Assembly (NCBI GenBank): GCA_037501455.1
Contig: CM074859.1
Span: 93,389,894 to 93,453,893 of the forward strand
DNA: 64,000 nt
Direction of reading: 5' to 3'
From: Lantana camara
Lineage: Eukaryota; Streptophyta; Magnoliopsida; Lamiales; Verbenaceae
Shown piece after piece: positions 33,580 through 44,790 of the stretch (positions within the stretch are counted from its first letter, which is position 1; each line of letters opens with the position of its first letter). The notes beneath the pieces were generated by a model. It saw only the letters and a list, made by a program, of their open reading frames with translations, was not told where the DNA came from and did not search any database. The position numbers and the translations under genes were made by a program.

Positions 33580-33910
33580 ATGGCCATATCCATATTCTCA
33601 ATGCACTTTTTTATTTAGTCTCTTGTCATTACTTATAGCCCAGTCATCACTAATATTGAAACTGATAAAGATGTCTTACTTGCATTAAAAGCTCATATCA
33701 AAATATATTGTTTTCATTTGTTGAAATATAACTAGATAAAAAAAAATCCTGTTTACGGATATATAGGTATCACGTGTGGCCTTCGCCACAATAGATTGAT
33801 GTAATTTAATATTACAGAAATGGAACTTCTTTGCATATTTCTACCTGAAAATGAAATCTTTTATTTGTTGATTTTTTAGAAATGGTTTTAAATAGTTTCA
33901 AGGAAAAAGT
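33580..33910 (+). pseudogene. LRR receptor-kinase relic, copy 3
   Basis: Starts MAISIFSMHFFI, then diverges with in-frame stops. The LRR tail is deleted: at about 33912 the sequence jumps straight to the CGTGCACTTTTCTAGTATA tail module. Confidence 0.65.
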
Positions 33911-34144
33911 TGATTTATACACGTGCACTTTTCTAGTATACTAATATAAGAAAAAAAAATTATAATTTTTCTTCCCCCTTATAGGCATGAAATGGTAACT
34001 TGTATTTCAACCTATTGGAACAGAATTTTGAATATGAAATATGATTTTTTTTTTAAAACCTATTACAGAGAGGTATGAGGTCTATTGAACAAGAGAAAAC
34101 ACGAGTTTGGAAAACAAGAGAGGTCTTTAAGAGAACAAAATCAT

Positions 34145-34380
34145 AGTATGGAAGCACATCATCAGAAGTTTAGACCTCCTGCAAAGTTATCCTAGGAGCT
34201 CTAGTGAGTTACCCAAGACCTTCTTGCATATGTGACATTAAAATTTCTTCTGGTTTTTGTGAGCATGCTTGCTATGATTATGCCTACCAGTCATGGTGTC
34301 AAATGCCCTAGACGTAGGCTCGCGCAACGGACAGGCCCTGATGTGTCTTTCCTCCTTAAGGAGGTTTTGCAGCGCAACTA
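34145..34380 (-). pseudogene. C2H2 zinc-finger relic, copy 4
   Basis: Same relic, frame broken. Retains the stretch equivalent to MTGRHNHSKHAHKN on the minus strand. Confidence 0.5.
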
Positions 34381-34705
34381 CTCCTCCTCCTTAACCTGAT
34401 TACCAGGCTACAACATTACTATCAATTGATCTAAGTATCGAGAAAAGGCTAAAGTGTTTAGAGAGAGTGAAATATGAAAGTTTATTATAGTTTATTCTTG
34501 ATGGTCATTATAGTTTCTTGTAATGTGGAAGTTTGTTATGGTTTCATAATTTAGTACAAATTTATAGACCAAAGGGTCAGAGGCAAATCAATGTTTAGCC
34601 ATATATAATTATTGAATTTACCGATTAATTTCCTTAAAGTTTTGTGCAATGACTGTTGAATTTACTGTAATCACCTTATGTGCAATTGTTCTCTTATATT
34701 TAATA

Positions 34706-35019
34706 GGGATAAATATTTTTTGCCATCCGAACTATGCCCGTTTTTGCAATTTACCATCCAAACAATTTTTCATTGCAAACCGCCATCCAACCTTCGCATT
34801 TGTGATAAAACGCCATCTAAACCATTTTTTTTTTTTTTGTGGTTTTGGGGAAAAAAATTGACACGTGGCATTTTCCTAAAACATACACGTCGGACCAAAC
34901 CACCTTCAGATGGCGTTTTGTCACAAATGCAAAGGTTGGATGGCGGTTTGCAATGAAAAATTGTTTGGATGGTAAATTGCAAAAACGGGCATAGTTCTGA
35001 TGGCAAAAAATCTTTTCCC
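34706..35019. mobile_element. Foldback MITE, Mutator-like (314 bp)
   Basis: Starts GGGATAAATATTTTTTGCCA; the right end is its imperfect complement. Long inverted arms surround a T-rich centre with a CACGTGGC segment. 9-bp duplication TATTTAATA (34697-34705 and 35020-35028). Related to, but distinct from, the MITE at 28448 (same terminus, different interior). Confidence 0.9.
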
Positions 35020-35158
35020 TATTTAATAATATATAGTTAGTTTTTGGTTGACACATTATGTATCATCTCTTTATAAATCACTTTTTATAGGTTGTGCACT
35101 TAATTGTAACACATTTCATTTCAAACCTACATTATCACCTTTGAAATCAAACTCGCTC

Positions 35159-35690
35159 ATGGCCACATCCATATTCCCAATGATCTTTTTCATTTAGTCT
35201 CTTGCCATTATATATAGCCTAGTCGTCACAATAATATTGAAACTGATAAAGATGTTTTACTTGCATTAAAAGCTTATATCAAAATATATTGTTTTCATTT
35301 GTTGAAACATAACTAGACAACTAAAAATCCTATTTGCGGATAGATAGGTATCATGTGTGGCCTTCGCTACAATAGATTGACATAATACAATATTACAGAA
35401 ATGGGACTTCTTTGCATATTCCTACCTGAAAATGGAATCTTTTATTTGTTGATTTTTTAGAAATAGTTTTAAATAGTTTCAAGGAAAAAGTTATCGCTTG
35501 ATTTAAGCCAATTGTGTTGCCTAAAATCCTTGGATTTGAGAGCTAACTAGTGCAGTGGATTGATTCCTAAAGAAAATTCCAAACTTTCAAAATTAGAAAT
35601 GCTAAAGCTTTGGCTCAGATTTCAAAGGAGACTGGAAAAAGGGCAGGAAAAGATCGTTGGAATTCGTGTGAATTCTATTGAGTATCGATC
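35159..35690 (+). pseudogene. LRR receptor-kinase relic, copy 4
   Basis: Starts MATSIFPMIFF, with a frameshift soon after. LRR-like pieces persist to about 35640. No kinase domain. Confidence 0.65.
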
Positions 35691-36212
35691 AATTAGGCCA
35701 CTACTAATTTGAAAAGTGTTTCACATGGAGTGGTGGTGCACTTTTCTAGTATAGATAAGTGGTTTGTTTTGTTTTAATTCTTTAATAAAATATTTCGAAA
35801 ATAGTTTACACATGGAATGTACGTGCACTTTTCTTTTAGACGAATATTTGGATATTTCTTTCTTGGCTAAAATTTTTATCTTCACCATTTTATATTCTCA
35901 TTATCCTATGTTAGATGAAGTGTATAAATAGATGGTTTGATATAAAATATTTTTTTACGGGATACTTTTAAAATATCATCCACGTGCACTTTTCAAGTAT
36001 ATTAATATATGGAAAAAAAATATAATTTCTCTTCCCCCTTATATGTTTGAAATGGTAACTGGTATTTTATCATGTTGGAACACAGTTGAATATGTAATAT
36101 GGAATTTTTTATTTTTTATTTTTTGAATACGTTTAATAGAGAGGTTCGAGGTCCATAGAACAATAAAAAACGCAAGTTCAAATAAAAAGAGAGGTCATTA
36201 TGAGGACAAAAT

Positions 36213-36445
36213 CATAATATGGAAGCACATCATAAGAAGTTTAGAAACCTCCTGCAACGGTATCCATTGGAGCGCTGGTGAGTTGTCGAAGGCCTTCTTG
36301 CATATGTGACATTTAAATAACATCTTGTTTTTGTGAGCATGCTAGTTGTGACTATGCCTACCAGTCATATTGTTAAACGCGCTAGACGTAGGCCCGCACA
36401 ACGGGCAAGCTCTGATGCGTCTTTCCTCCTCAAGGAAGTTCAGTA
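36213..36445 (-). pseudogene. C2H2 zinc-finger relic, copy 5
   Basis: Same relic as copy 6, broken frame. Confidence 0.5.
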
Positions 36446-36915
36446 GCAGCTACTGCTCCTCCTCCTCAACCTAATTACCAGGCTACAGCATTACTATCAA
36501 TTGATCTGAGGATCAAGAAAGGCTGAAGTTTGTAGGGAGAGTGAAATATGGAAGTTTATTATAGTTTCTTATGGATGGCTATTATGGTTTCTTGTTATCT
36601 GGAAGTTTGTTAAGGTTTCTTACTTTGGTACAAATGTATAAACCAAAGGGGTCAAAGGCAAATCAATGTTTTTCCATAAATAAACATGGAATTGACATGT
36701 TAATTTCCTTGAAGTTATGTGTATTGACTTTTGATTTGAATTTCTCGTAATCACCTTATGTGCTATTGTTCTCTTTTATTTACTAGTATATAGTAAATTT
36801 TTAGTTGAGTCGATTATGTATCATCGCTTTATAATCACTTTTTATAGGTTGTGCACTTAATAATAACGCATTTCGTTTCAAACCTACTTTATTACCTTAG
36901 AAGTCAAACTCGCTC

Positions 36916-37278
36916 ATGGCCACATCAATATTCCCAATGCACTTTTTTGTTTACTCTCTTCTTATTACTTATATCCTAGTCATCACTAATATTGAAACCG
37001 ATAAAGATGCCTCACTTGCATTGAAAGCACATATCAAAATACATTATTTTTATTTGTTGAAACATAATAGCACCACGAAAAATCTTCTTTGCGGACGGAT
37101 AGGTATCATGTGTGGCCTTCGTCACAATAGAGTGACATAATGGAATATTACAAAAATGGGACTTCTTTGCATACTTCTACCTGAAATTGGAATCTTTCAC
37201 TGTTGATTTTTTAGGAATGGTTTAAAATATTTTCGTGAAAAAAGTTGTCGCTAGATTTAAGCCAATTATGTTGCCTAA
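36916..37278 (+). pseudogene. LRR receptor-kinase relic, copy 5 (split by Tekay element)
   Basis: Best-preserved first exon segment: 74 codons from a MATSIFPMHFFVYSL start through TNIETDKDASLALKAHIKI to GLRHNRVT, then a stop at the same place as copy 1. The LRR part is interrupted at 37278 by the Tekay insertion and resumes at 47485, running to about 47660. Confidence 0.75.
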
Positions 37279-39967
37279 TGTAGCACCCTAAACCCCAAGG
37301 CGCCACATCCCCCGCACTGTAGCCTCGATCCACGCATGAAATGGGCCGTTCATACATAAACCAAGACCACAGCGAACGGGTGACAATAAAACGACGCTCT
37401 AGGCGGGACACTCTCCCCAACATAATCAACCCCACATGAATAGAAAAGCGGAAGCAATAAAGTCATTCATATATATATATAGGTACCATATTTATTACAT
37501 AGATACATATAGGTACCAATTAGCTATCACTACATTATCATATCTCAATAATATACATCAGTACGTATCCAAAATGTGTCAATCGTGAACATAACATGAT
37601 ATCCGATCTAATATGTACATGAAAGGTGCAACACTAGACCCGTGATAATGCAGAACTCGACCAACTCCCGCCTAGCACAACCACGCTCAAAAGGTACCTG
37701 AAAAGTGAAGCATCAGTCTACCGAAGACTGAGTGAGGGGCAATAGAATATATATCACACATCACATGCAAGTTGTAGCCTCGGGTGAAGGCTTTAGTATA
37801 AAATAGAATAGATATATAATTCAATAAGTTTAATCTTTGCCCGAGATTACAACCAACCATCTTAACACGTTTATTTAATCATGCTTGTCAATATCATGAA
37901 CATGTGGCCCCGGCGAGCAAGGGCAATCTCCAACCGAACTCCCAATCGTGAACAATACGTGATCATGCTTGCTTGCTTGATAAATAAGTGATCATGCAAT
38001 ATAATTTAGTGCTCACATAGACAATTTCATTCTTGAAAACATGCAATAACCCGAGGATAACCCGACATTCCGGATTAATCCCCAGTCTCCTTCTTCCTCC
38101 GGGTGATAGCGAGTTTGCAAGGCTCGACTATCCACGACATGGTGTGTGTAGAGGACATGACCCTCTAGACACGGAACTCCTTCCACCACTAATCTCCTAG
38201 TGGCTTCGGGGTTGATCCCAACAATGTGAGGATAATTCAGGAGTTACCCGTCAGCCCTTGCTTTCCCGGTTGGCTCAAGAATTACCCTCGGGCCCACGTG
38301 CAATCATGTACTCGCCAACATGCATTGAAAATCATTACAATCGATACATTCTTGCTTGAAACATTTATTACTTTTGAAAACGTTTATAAATATCATAGGT
38401 TTTGGCCGAAAACGAGCACATAGGGGTGGTAGGGTTAGTTTTACCAAGACAAAACCTCACCTGACTTGCAAAATAAAATAAAGACGCGTTCTAAGGAGCT
38501 TGCTCCTCGTCCACGGCCTCGTGACCTGTGCAAATACGACATATGAACATGAGACATGAACTAAAATGGCCAAAATATGACGAACGGCGAAAACGTGTCG
38601 AGACGACCTCGAAAATGCAATGTGGTATTATAACTTTTGGTTTCACATCATATTAGCACATATTATAGCAATTCGGGGTCAAAGAAGTCGTCGGATCGAG
38701 GGGTCATTTTCGTAATTTTATGCAGTGAATTTTACACTGCATTACAGGTGGGAACGGTCGTTCCCGTTCCCTTTGAAAAATGGGGAACGGTCGTTCCCAA
38801 AGGTTCCCCAAAACGCACCCGCGTTTCTTCCCCTTAAAAGCGCGCCTTTGAGCTGGGAACGGCCCTTCCGGCGCAAGGCCAAAATGGGAACGGCCGTTCC
38901 CATGCTCGGCCGCTTACATTTTGAAAAGAAAAGGGGAACGCCCGTTCCCACCAAGCCTTGAGGTTGGGAACGGTCGTTCCCTGCTTCTGCAACTGAAAAA
39001 CAGAGCAGAAACAGGGGAAGCTCTCGGGAAGAAACAACAAAGCTACCATAATTCATTTTTTGGACCCCAAAAGCTATAATTTATGGAAATATGATGCATA
39101 CACATTCAATACATGATAATATAATACTTAGACACCTAAAACATGCTATACCAACAAGATTTCATGCTTTCAAGTTCATGATCAAACTTGATCATTCAAG
39201 CCATATATATTCCATTTTTCAAGCTAAAATTCATGCAATAATTCATGAAATAATCATTCAATCATGCTTTGCACAACTAGGAACACATCTAGCACATTAA
39301 ACTCAAACCCTAGCTATCCCATGTATGATCAAGAAGCATGGATTCATGCCAAACCAACCTTGAAGCTAAGAAATGGATGAAGAAAAAGATGATGATGATG
39401 ATGATTTCCAATTCCTTGCAAAACTTCTTGAAATCTTGATGATTGATAGCAATTTATCTTCTTCCCTTTCCTTTCTTTGAATACCGAGAGAGATGGATAT
39501 GTTTGGCAAATATTTTTGGTTGAAAAATGATCAAGAAGGTGGGAGAAGAGATGATATCGATACATTCCCTTCTTGGTTTGAGTGAATTATGCCAAATTGC
39601 TAATCAATCCATGAAGTCTTAAAGTTAAGCAATTAGGTATGCCACAATTTAAAATATAATCAATTTGGTCCTGAGAAATCATGCAATTAAGTCCCTAAGA
39701 TTTTAGAAATTGTTTAACTAGGGACGATTCGGTAATTTTATCACTCTCGGTAATTGATTTCATGCAATAATTATTTTTTCGTGTCGTGAAATAATATTTC
39801 AATGATATGAAATCAAATAATTGATATAAATAATGTTTCATGAATTTTGTGAAAATATGAAATGCCACGTAAGAATATTATGAAATTAAAAGAAATAAAA
39901 ATAAAACCTACGCTCAAAACACACACGTGGCGTGCTTACCTGCTCATCCGGAAACCGGGGCGTTACA
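37279..39967 (-). repeat. Tekay element 3' LTR
   Basis: 2689 bp. Identical to the 5' LTR apart from position 39786 in my comparison. Short open frames inside it are duplicated in the other LTR and show no coding signal. Confidence 0.95.
38750..38981. repeat. Cluster of six palindromes (3' LTR)
   Basis: 16-bp sites of form GGGAACG-NN-CGTTCCC at 38750-38765, 38783-38798, 38855-38870 (imperfect), 38886-38901 (perfect, GGCC centre), 38934-38949 and 38966-38981. The same cluster lies at 46262-46493 in the other LTR. Confidence 0.92.
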
Positions 39968-39982
39968 ACTCTCCCCCCCTTA
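39968..39982 (-). other. Tekay polypurine tract
   Basis: The minus strand reads AAGGGGGGGAGAGT directly before the 3' LTR. Confidence 0.85.
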
Positions 39983-40005
39983 GAAGAATCTGGTCCCCAG
40001 ATTCT

Positions 40006-43000
40006 CTAGTCCCGCTCGAACAACTCCGGGTGGAACCGTTTCATTTTGTCCTCTGTTTCCCAAGTGGCTTCCTCGGTTTTATCGCTTCTCCACAACACCT
40101 TAACCATGGGAATTCTCCGGTTTCTTAATTCCTGAAATTTCCGATCCATAATCTTAACCGGCCTCTGAACAAACGTCAAATTCGGTTCCAATTCAACTTC
40201 TTCCACGGGGAGAATCGTGGTCTCATCGGGGTAATATTTCCTTAGTTGCGAAACATGAAACACATTGTGAATCCCCGTAAGACTCGGTGGTAGGTCCAGT
40301 CGATAGGCTACCTCGCCTATTCTTTCCAGAATCTCAAACGGACCTAAGTAGCGAGGATTAAGCTTTCCTCCTTTCCCGATCCGGGTGAAGCCTTTCCTTG
40401 GTGACACCTTTAAGAATACCCGGTCACCCACTTCGAACTCCAGATCCCTTCGGCGCTTATCGGCATAGCTCTTTTGCCTATCTTGCGCGGCTTTCATCCG
40501 TTGTTGAATTGTCTGAACCTTCTCGATCATAGCCTGAACAACTCTGGAAGGCCTTTCGAATCTTTCACCTCTCTTTACTCCTTCCTGTTTCGACCATTTC
40601 CATTCTTCTAGATCGAAAAACAACGGAGATCGGCACTTTCTTCCATAAAGTAACTCGTAAGGAGCCATCCCGATCGAAGCCTGAAAGCTGTTATTATAAG
40701 CAAACTCGATCAAGGGAAGCTGTTCTGACCACGAGTTCTGAAAATCCAACGCGCAAGCCCGAAGAAGATCTTCTAAATACCTTATCAACCTTTCAGTCTG
40801 GCCGTCTGTCTGAGGGTGAAATGCTGTACTGAACTTAAGTTTCGTTCCCAAAACGGCCTGCAATTCCTGCCACAACTTCGAAGTAAACCTCGGGTCTCGA
40901 TCCGATACTATGCTCACCGGAATGCCATGAAGTCGAATAATCTCTCTGTTATAGATTTCAGCCAACTTCGGAATCTTGTAAGACATCCGGACCGGTAGAA
41001 AGTGAGCAGACTTGGTAAATCTATCCACGATCACCCAAATACCATCAAACCCGCCTTTAACCTTCGGTAATCCAGAAACAAAGTCCATAGTTACTTGTTC
41101 CCACTTCCATTCGGGAATAGGTAACGGTTGTAGAAGTCCTGCAGGTTTTTGGTGCTCAGCTTTCACTTTCTGGCAAGTCAGGCAATGTTTCACATACTCT
41201 GTTACGTCTCTCTTCAACCCGTTCCACCAATAATATTGTTTCAAATCCTTATACATCTTGTTTCCTCCTGGGTGGATCGAGTAGGCTGACTTGTGAGCTT
41301 CCTCGAGTAGGACCCGTCTCAATTCTTCAGGTACTACTACTCTGTTCTTAAACCGAAGCAACCCAATCTCGTCAAACCCAAACGGACTCTCCGGGTCATC
41401 CTTAGCTTTACTTGCAAGTTTCTGTACTTCCGGATCCCTATTCTGAGCCTCAAACAACTGATTCCTCAATTCCGGCTGAATTGTGATATTAGAAACCCGA
41501 GCCCGTAACACAATTGGGGCAACTTCCTGTCTTTCCTTTATTTCCAGACTCGATACACTCGCCTTCCTGCTAAGTGCATCGGCGACCACATTGGCTTTCC
41601 CGGGATGGTATTTAATTGTGCAATCATAATCTTCCAACTTTTCCATCCAACGCCGTTGCCTCATATTCAGATCCTTCTGCGTGAATAAATACTGGAGGCT
41701 CTTATGGTCGGTAAATATCTCAAAGGAAGTCCCGTAAAGGTAATGTCTCCATTTCCCGAGCGCAAAGATCACGGCTGCAAGCTCTAGGTCGTGTGTCGGA
41801 TAATTCCTTTCATATTCCTTTAGCTTACGGGAAGCATAGGCAATCACTTTTCCTTTCTGGGTCAAAACACAACCTAAGCCTTCTTTAGAAGCATCTGTAT
41901 ACACTGCATACTCTTCTGAACCCTCGGGAAGCGTTAACACCGGAGCTGAGACTAACTTCTCCTTCAGAAAATTAAAGCTTTGATCACACTTCTCGTCCCA
42001 GACAAACTTAACATCTTTCTTTGTCAACCGGGTTAACGGTGCCGCAATCTTGGAAAAATCCTGAACAAACCTCCTGTAATAACCGGCCAATCCCAAGAAG
42101 CTTCTAATCTCTGAGGCGTTCTTTGGTTTCTCCCACTTAAGCACGGCCTCACTTTTCGAGGGATCGACTTCCAACCCTTTTCCTGAAATCACATGCCCCA
42201 AGAAGGAAACCCGATCGATCCAAAATTCACACTTGCTAAACTTGGCAAATAACTGATGCTCCTTTAGTGTCTGAAGAACGAGTCTGAGATGTCTCGCATG
42301 CTCCTCGGGTGATTTCGAGAAAACCAGAATATCATCGATGAAAATTACCACAAACTTGTCGAGGAAAGGCCTGAATATCCGGTGCATCATATCCATGAAA
42401 GCTGCAGGGGCGTTAGTCAATCCAAACGGCATAACCACGAACTCATAGTGCCCGTACCGAGTATTGAATCCTGTCTTTGGAATGTCCTCTGCTCGGATCC
42501 GCAGCTGATAGTATCCCTGTCTTAAATCCAATTTTGAATATACCTTAGAACCCTGGAGGATATCAAACAACTCCTCGATATGTGGAAGGGGATACTTGTT
42601 CTTAATAGTCATCCTGTTCAACTCTCTGTAATCGATGCACATTCTCAAAGTCCCGTCCTTCTTCTTAACAAACAGAACTGGTGCTCCCCACGGCGAAGAA
42701 CTCGGTCGAATGTACCCAACTTCCAATAAAGCCTCAAGCTGCACTTTTAGTTCCTTTAATTCGGCTGGGCCCATCCGGTAAGGAGTCTTTGAATACGGCT
42801 CGGCATTCGGGAAAAGATCAATCACGAACTCAATCTCCCGCTCAGGAGGCAAAGAATCCAGCTTCCCTGGAAATACCTCGGGGAATTCCTTTACCACTTC
42901 TGTATCCTCTAACTTCACCTGATCCTTTGGCTTGTTCAGAATGTAAGCAATGAACCCTGTAGCCCCGTCTCTGACTAGTCTCTGAGCCTCTGAAAATGAA

Positions 43001-44535
43001 AGTAAGGGTACGGTCTTCGAGGTACTGCCCGTAACAACCTCTGAACCCAACTGAACCTTCTTAGCCCGGCAATCCACGGTAGCACAATGCCTGTATAGCC
43101 ATTCCATTCCCAAAATAGCCCCGTATCTCTCCATCGGCATCACAATAAAATCAGTCAGGAACTCCCGGCCTTCAATCACAACTGGAACATCCCTGTAGAC
43201 CTGATCCGTCTCTCGCCTACTACCGAAAGGAGTGCTAACTATATAACGCACAGAAGTACACATAGCAGGCAAAGACAAAGTAATAGCAATAGAATGCGCA
43301 AGAAAGGAGTGTGTAGCTCCTGGATCAAATAATGTATGGATGTTCGTGCCATGGATGCAAATAGTACCTTCAACTACTGCAGCGGGGTCAATGTCAGCCT
43401 CCTGCTCCTCCCCAGCAAGTGCATAAGCTCGGGCTCTCACCAGTGGCCTCGGTCCTGCAGGTGGTGGATCCTGACGATCCGGACAACCATCAACCAGATG
43501 CTCGTTACTCCCGCAGATCAAACATAGGCCCAACCGACGCCTGCAGTTATCATAAGTGTGCGTAGGGTGTCCACACCATGTGCATCTCGGTCTCTGAGGT
43601 GGCTGGGGTGGTGCTGGAGCTCTCGGGCCTCTCAGTAACGGTCCTGCACTCTTCTGTGATGATCCTGCAGTCTTAAACTTCTTCCCAGAGTCTCTCTGTA
43701 CCGGAGGTGCGGAGTAAACCATCGGCCTCTTTCCCGAGCTCGATCCCTGACCTGCTCTCGAGCCTGAAGCCTGTCCTGCTCGCTGAGTAGCCCTCCTGGC
43801 ACTATCAGAATCCTCAACCTTCAGGGCCTTTGCAGTAGCCTTTGCCCAGGTACTGGTATTAGTCGCTTTCAATGCATCCTGGATGTCTGGCCTCAACCCC
43901 TGAACGAACTGCATCGCCTTGTGAAAGTCATCATTCGCTATGTTGGGTGCATAGCGAGAAAGCCTCTCGAACTCGGCGATATACTGACCCACAGATCGGC
44001 CTCCCTGCTTAAGCTCAGTAAACTCCCTCAATCTGCGGGTACGGGAAGCTGGAGGAATATACTTATTTCTGAACTCCCGTACAAATACCTCCCAAGTAAC
44101 CTCGGTCTCTGCTGCCGCCAGAACAATCTCTGTACTCTCCCACCAGGAGTAGGCCTCGCCCTGAATAAGAGTGAGTGTACAACGGGCCTTCTCCTGACTG
44201 TCGCAAGGAATAAGCTGCCATATCCTCTCGATCTCCTTCAACCACATCTCTGCCTGTATGTCGTCTCCCTTATAGAACTTCGGGGGACGCTGATTCTGGA
44301 ACTCTCGCAAGATAGCAGAAATGGGATTCTCTGGAGGTGATACCTGCGCTGGTGGTGGTGGTGGAGGTACCCGTTCCTGTAATCTCTGATCAATCAGCCC
44401 CACTACGGCATTCATGAAATCCTGGGGCTGTGCCTGGGCAGGTGGAGGAGGTGGTGATCTCTCGCGGCGATGATGTCGGCGGTGATGATGCCTGTGCCTC
44501 GAGGATCGATCACTGTGATATCTATCGGGCTCCAT
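40006..44535 (-). CDS. Ty3/gypsy gag-pol polyprotein, chromovirus Tekay type
   Basis: One frame of 1509 residues without stops. Gag spans about 70-260. Two CCHC knuckles: C318-C321-H326-C331 and C338-C341-H346-C351. The protease active site reads DPGA at D404 (DSGA is usual). The reverse transcriptase has FIDD at about 732-735. RNase H starts at YTDAS (D881). The integrase zinc site is H1081, H1088, C1118, C1121, and the catalytic triad D1151, D1212, E1248 has the classic 35-residue D-E spacing. A GPF motif (about 1398) and a chromodomain-like tail (about 1455-1505, [16 protein letters not shown]) follow; such tails guide integration to particular chromatin in chromoviruses. The start ATG lies before a His/Arg-rich N-terminus. 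Expression is unknown, but nothing in the frame looks broken. Confidence 0.95.
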   Translation of the reverse strand: MEPDRYHSDRSSRHRHHHRRHHRRERSPPPPPAQAQPQDFMNAVVGLIDQRLQERVPPPPPPAQVSPPENPISAILREFQNQRPPKFYKGDDIQAEMWLKEIERIWQLIPCDSQEKARCTLTLIQGEAYSWWESTEIVLAAAETEVTWEVFVREFRNKYIPPASRTRRLREFTELKQGGRSVGQYIAEFERLSRYAPNIANDDFHKAMQFVQGLRPDIQDALKATNTSTWAKATAKALKVEDSDSARRATQRAGQASGSRAGQGSSSGKRPMVYSAPPVQRDSGKKFKTAGSSQKSAGPLLRGPRAPAPPQPPQRPRCTWCGHPTHTYDNCRRRLGLCLICGSNEHLVDGCPDRQDPPPAGPRPLVRARAYALAGEEQEADIDPAAVVEGTICIHGTNIHTLFDPGATHSFLAHSIAITLSLPAMCTSVRYIVSTPFGSRRETDQVYRDVPVVIEGREFLTDFIVMPMERYGAILGMEWLYRHCATVDCRAKKVQLGSEVVTGSTSKTVPLLSFSEAQRLVRDGATGFIAYILNKPKDQVKLEDTEVVKEFPEVFPGKLDSLPPEREIEFVIDLFPNAEPYSKTPYRMGPAELKELKVQLEALLEVGYIRPSSSPWGAPVLFVKKKDGTLRMCIDYRELNRMTIKNKYPLPHIEELFDILQGSKVYSKLDLRQGYYQLRIRAEDIPKTGFNTRYGHYEFVVMPFGLTNAPAAFMDMMHRIFRPFLDKFVVIFIDDILVFSKSPEEHARHLRLVLQTLKEHQLFAKFSKCEFWIDRVSFLGHVISGKGLEVDPSKSEAVLKWEKPKNASEIRSFLGLAGYYRRFVQDFSKIAAPLTRLTKKDVKFVWDEKCDQSFNFLKEKLVSAPVLTLPEGSEEYAVYTDASKEGLGCVLTQKGKVIAYASRKLKEYERNYPTHDLELAAVIFALGKWRHYLYGTSFEIFTDHKSLQYLFTQKDLNMRQRRWMEKLEDYDCTIKYHPGKANVVADALSRKASVSSLEIKERQEVAPIVLRARVSNITIQPELRNQLFEAQNRDPEVQKLASKAKDDPESPFGFDEIGLLRFKNRVVVPEELRRVLLEEAHKSAYSIHPGGNKMYKDLKQYYWWNGLKRDVTEYVKHCLTCQKVKAEHQKPAGLLQPLPIPEWKWEQVTMDFVSGLPKVKGGFDGIWVIVDRFTKSAHFLPVRMSYKIPKLAEIYNREIIRLHGIPVSIVSDRDPRFTSKLWQELQAVLGTKLKFSTAFHPQTDGQTERLIRYLEDLLRACALDFQNSWSEQLPLIEFAYNNSFQASIGMAPYELLYGRKCRSPLFFDLEEWKWSKQEGVKRGERFERPSRVVQAMIEKVQTIQQRMKAAQDRQKSYADKRRRDLEFEVGDRVFLKVSPRKGFTRIGKGGKLNPRYLGPFEILERIGEVAYRLDLPPSLTGIHNVFHVSQLRKYYPDETTILPVEEVELEPNLTFVQRPVKIMDRKFQELRNRRIPMVKVLWRSDKTEEATWETEDKMKRFHPELFERD

Positions 44536-44770
44536 CCTGAAATCAAATCACTAAACATGCGTGTCTTGATCAATAAATGCAAATGTGTGCATAGAATTTT
44601 CATAAGATCAAGTAATACATATTCAAGGAAGATCAAATAGTGCAATTAACGCGAATAAGGGAGTAAATCAAGTAAATCAGCCCAATGCAGACTCCCAAAT
44701 ACCACATAATCCTATGCCGTGCGACCTAGACTGACTGGACACGACTCGAGAACCTCGGTTTTGCAACCGG

Positions 44771-44782
44771 GCTCTGATACCA
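44771..44782 (-). other. Tekay primer-binding site (tRNA initiator Met)
   Basis: The minus strand reads TGGTATCAGAGC, eight bases inside the 5' LTR edge, complementary to initiator tRNA-Met. Confidence 0.9.
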
Positions 44783-44790
44783 CCTGTAGA

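Noticed and set aside
38226..39565. Small open frames in the Tekay LTR
   Set aside because: They are exactly duplicated in the other LTR, have no recognisable domain, and several follow the GGGAACG palindromes.
40816..44340. Plus-strand open frames in the Tekay interior
   Set aside because: They are shadows of the intact minus-strand polyprotein.
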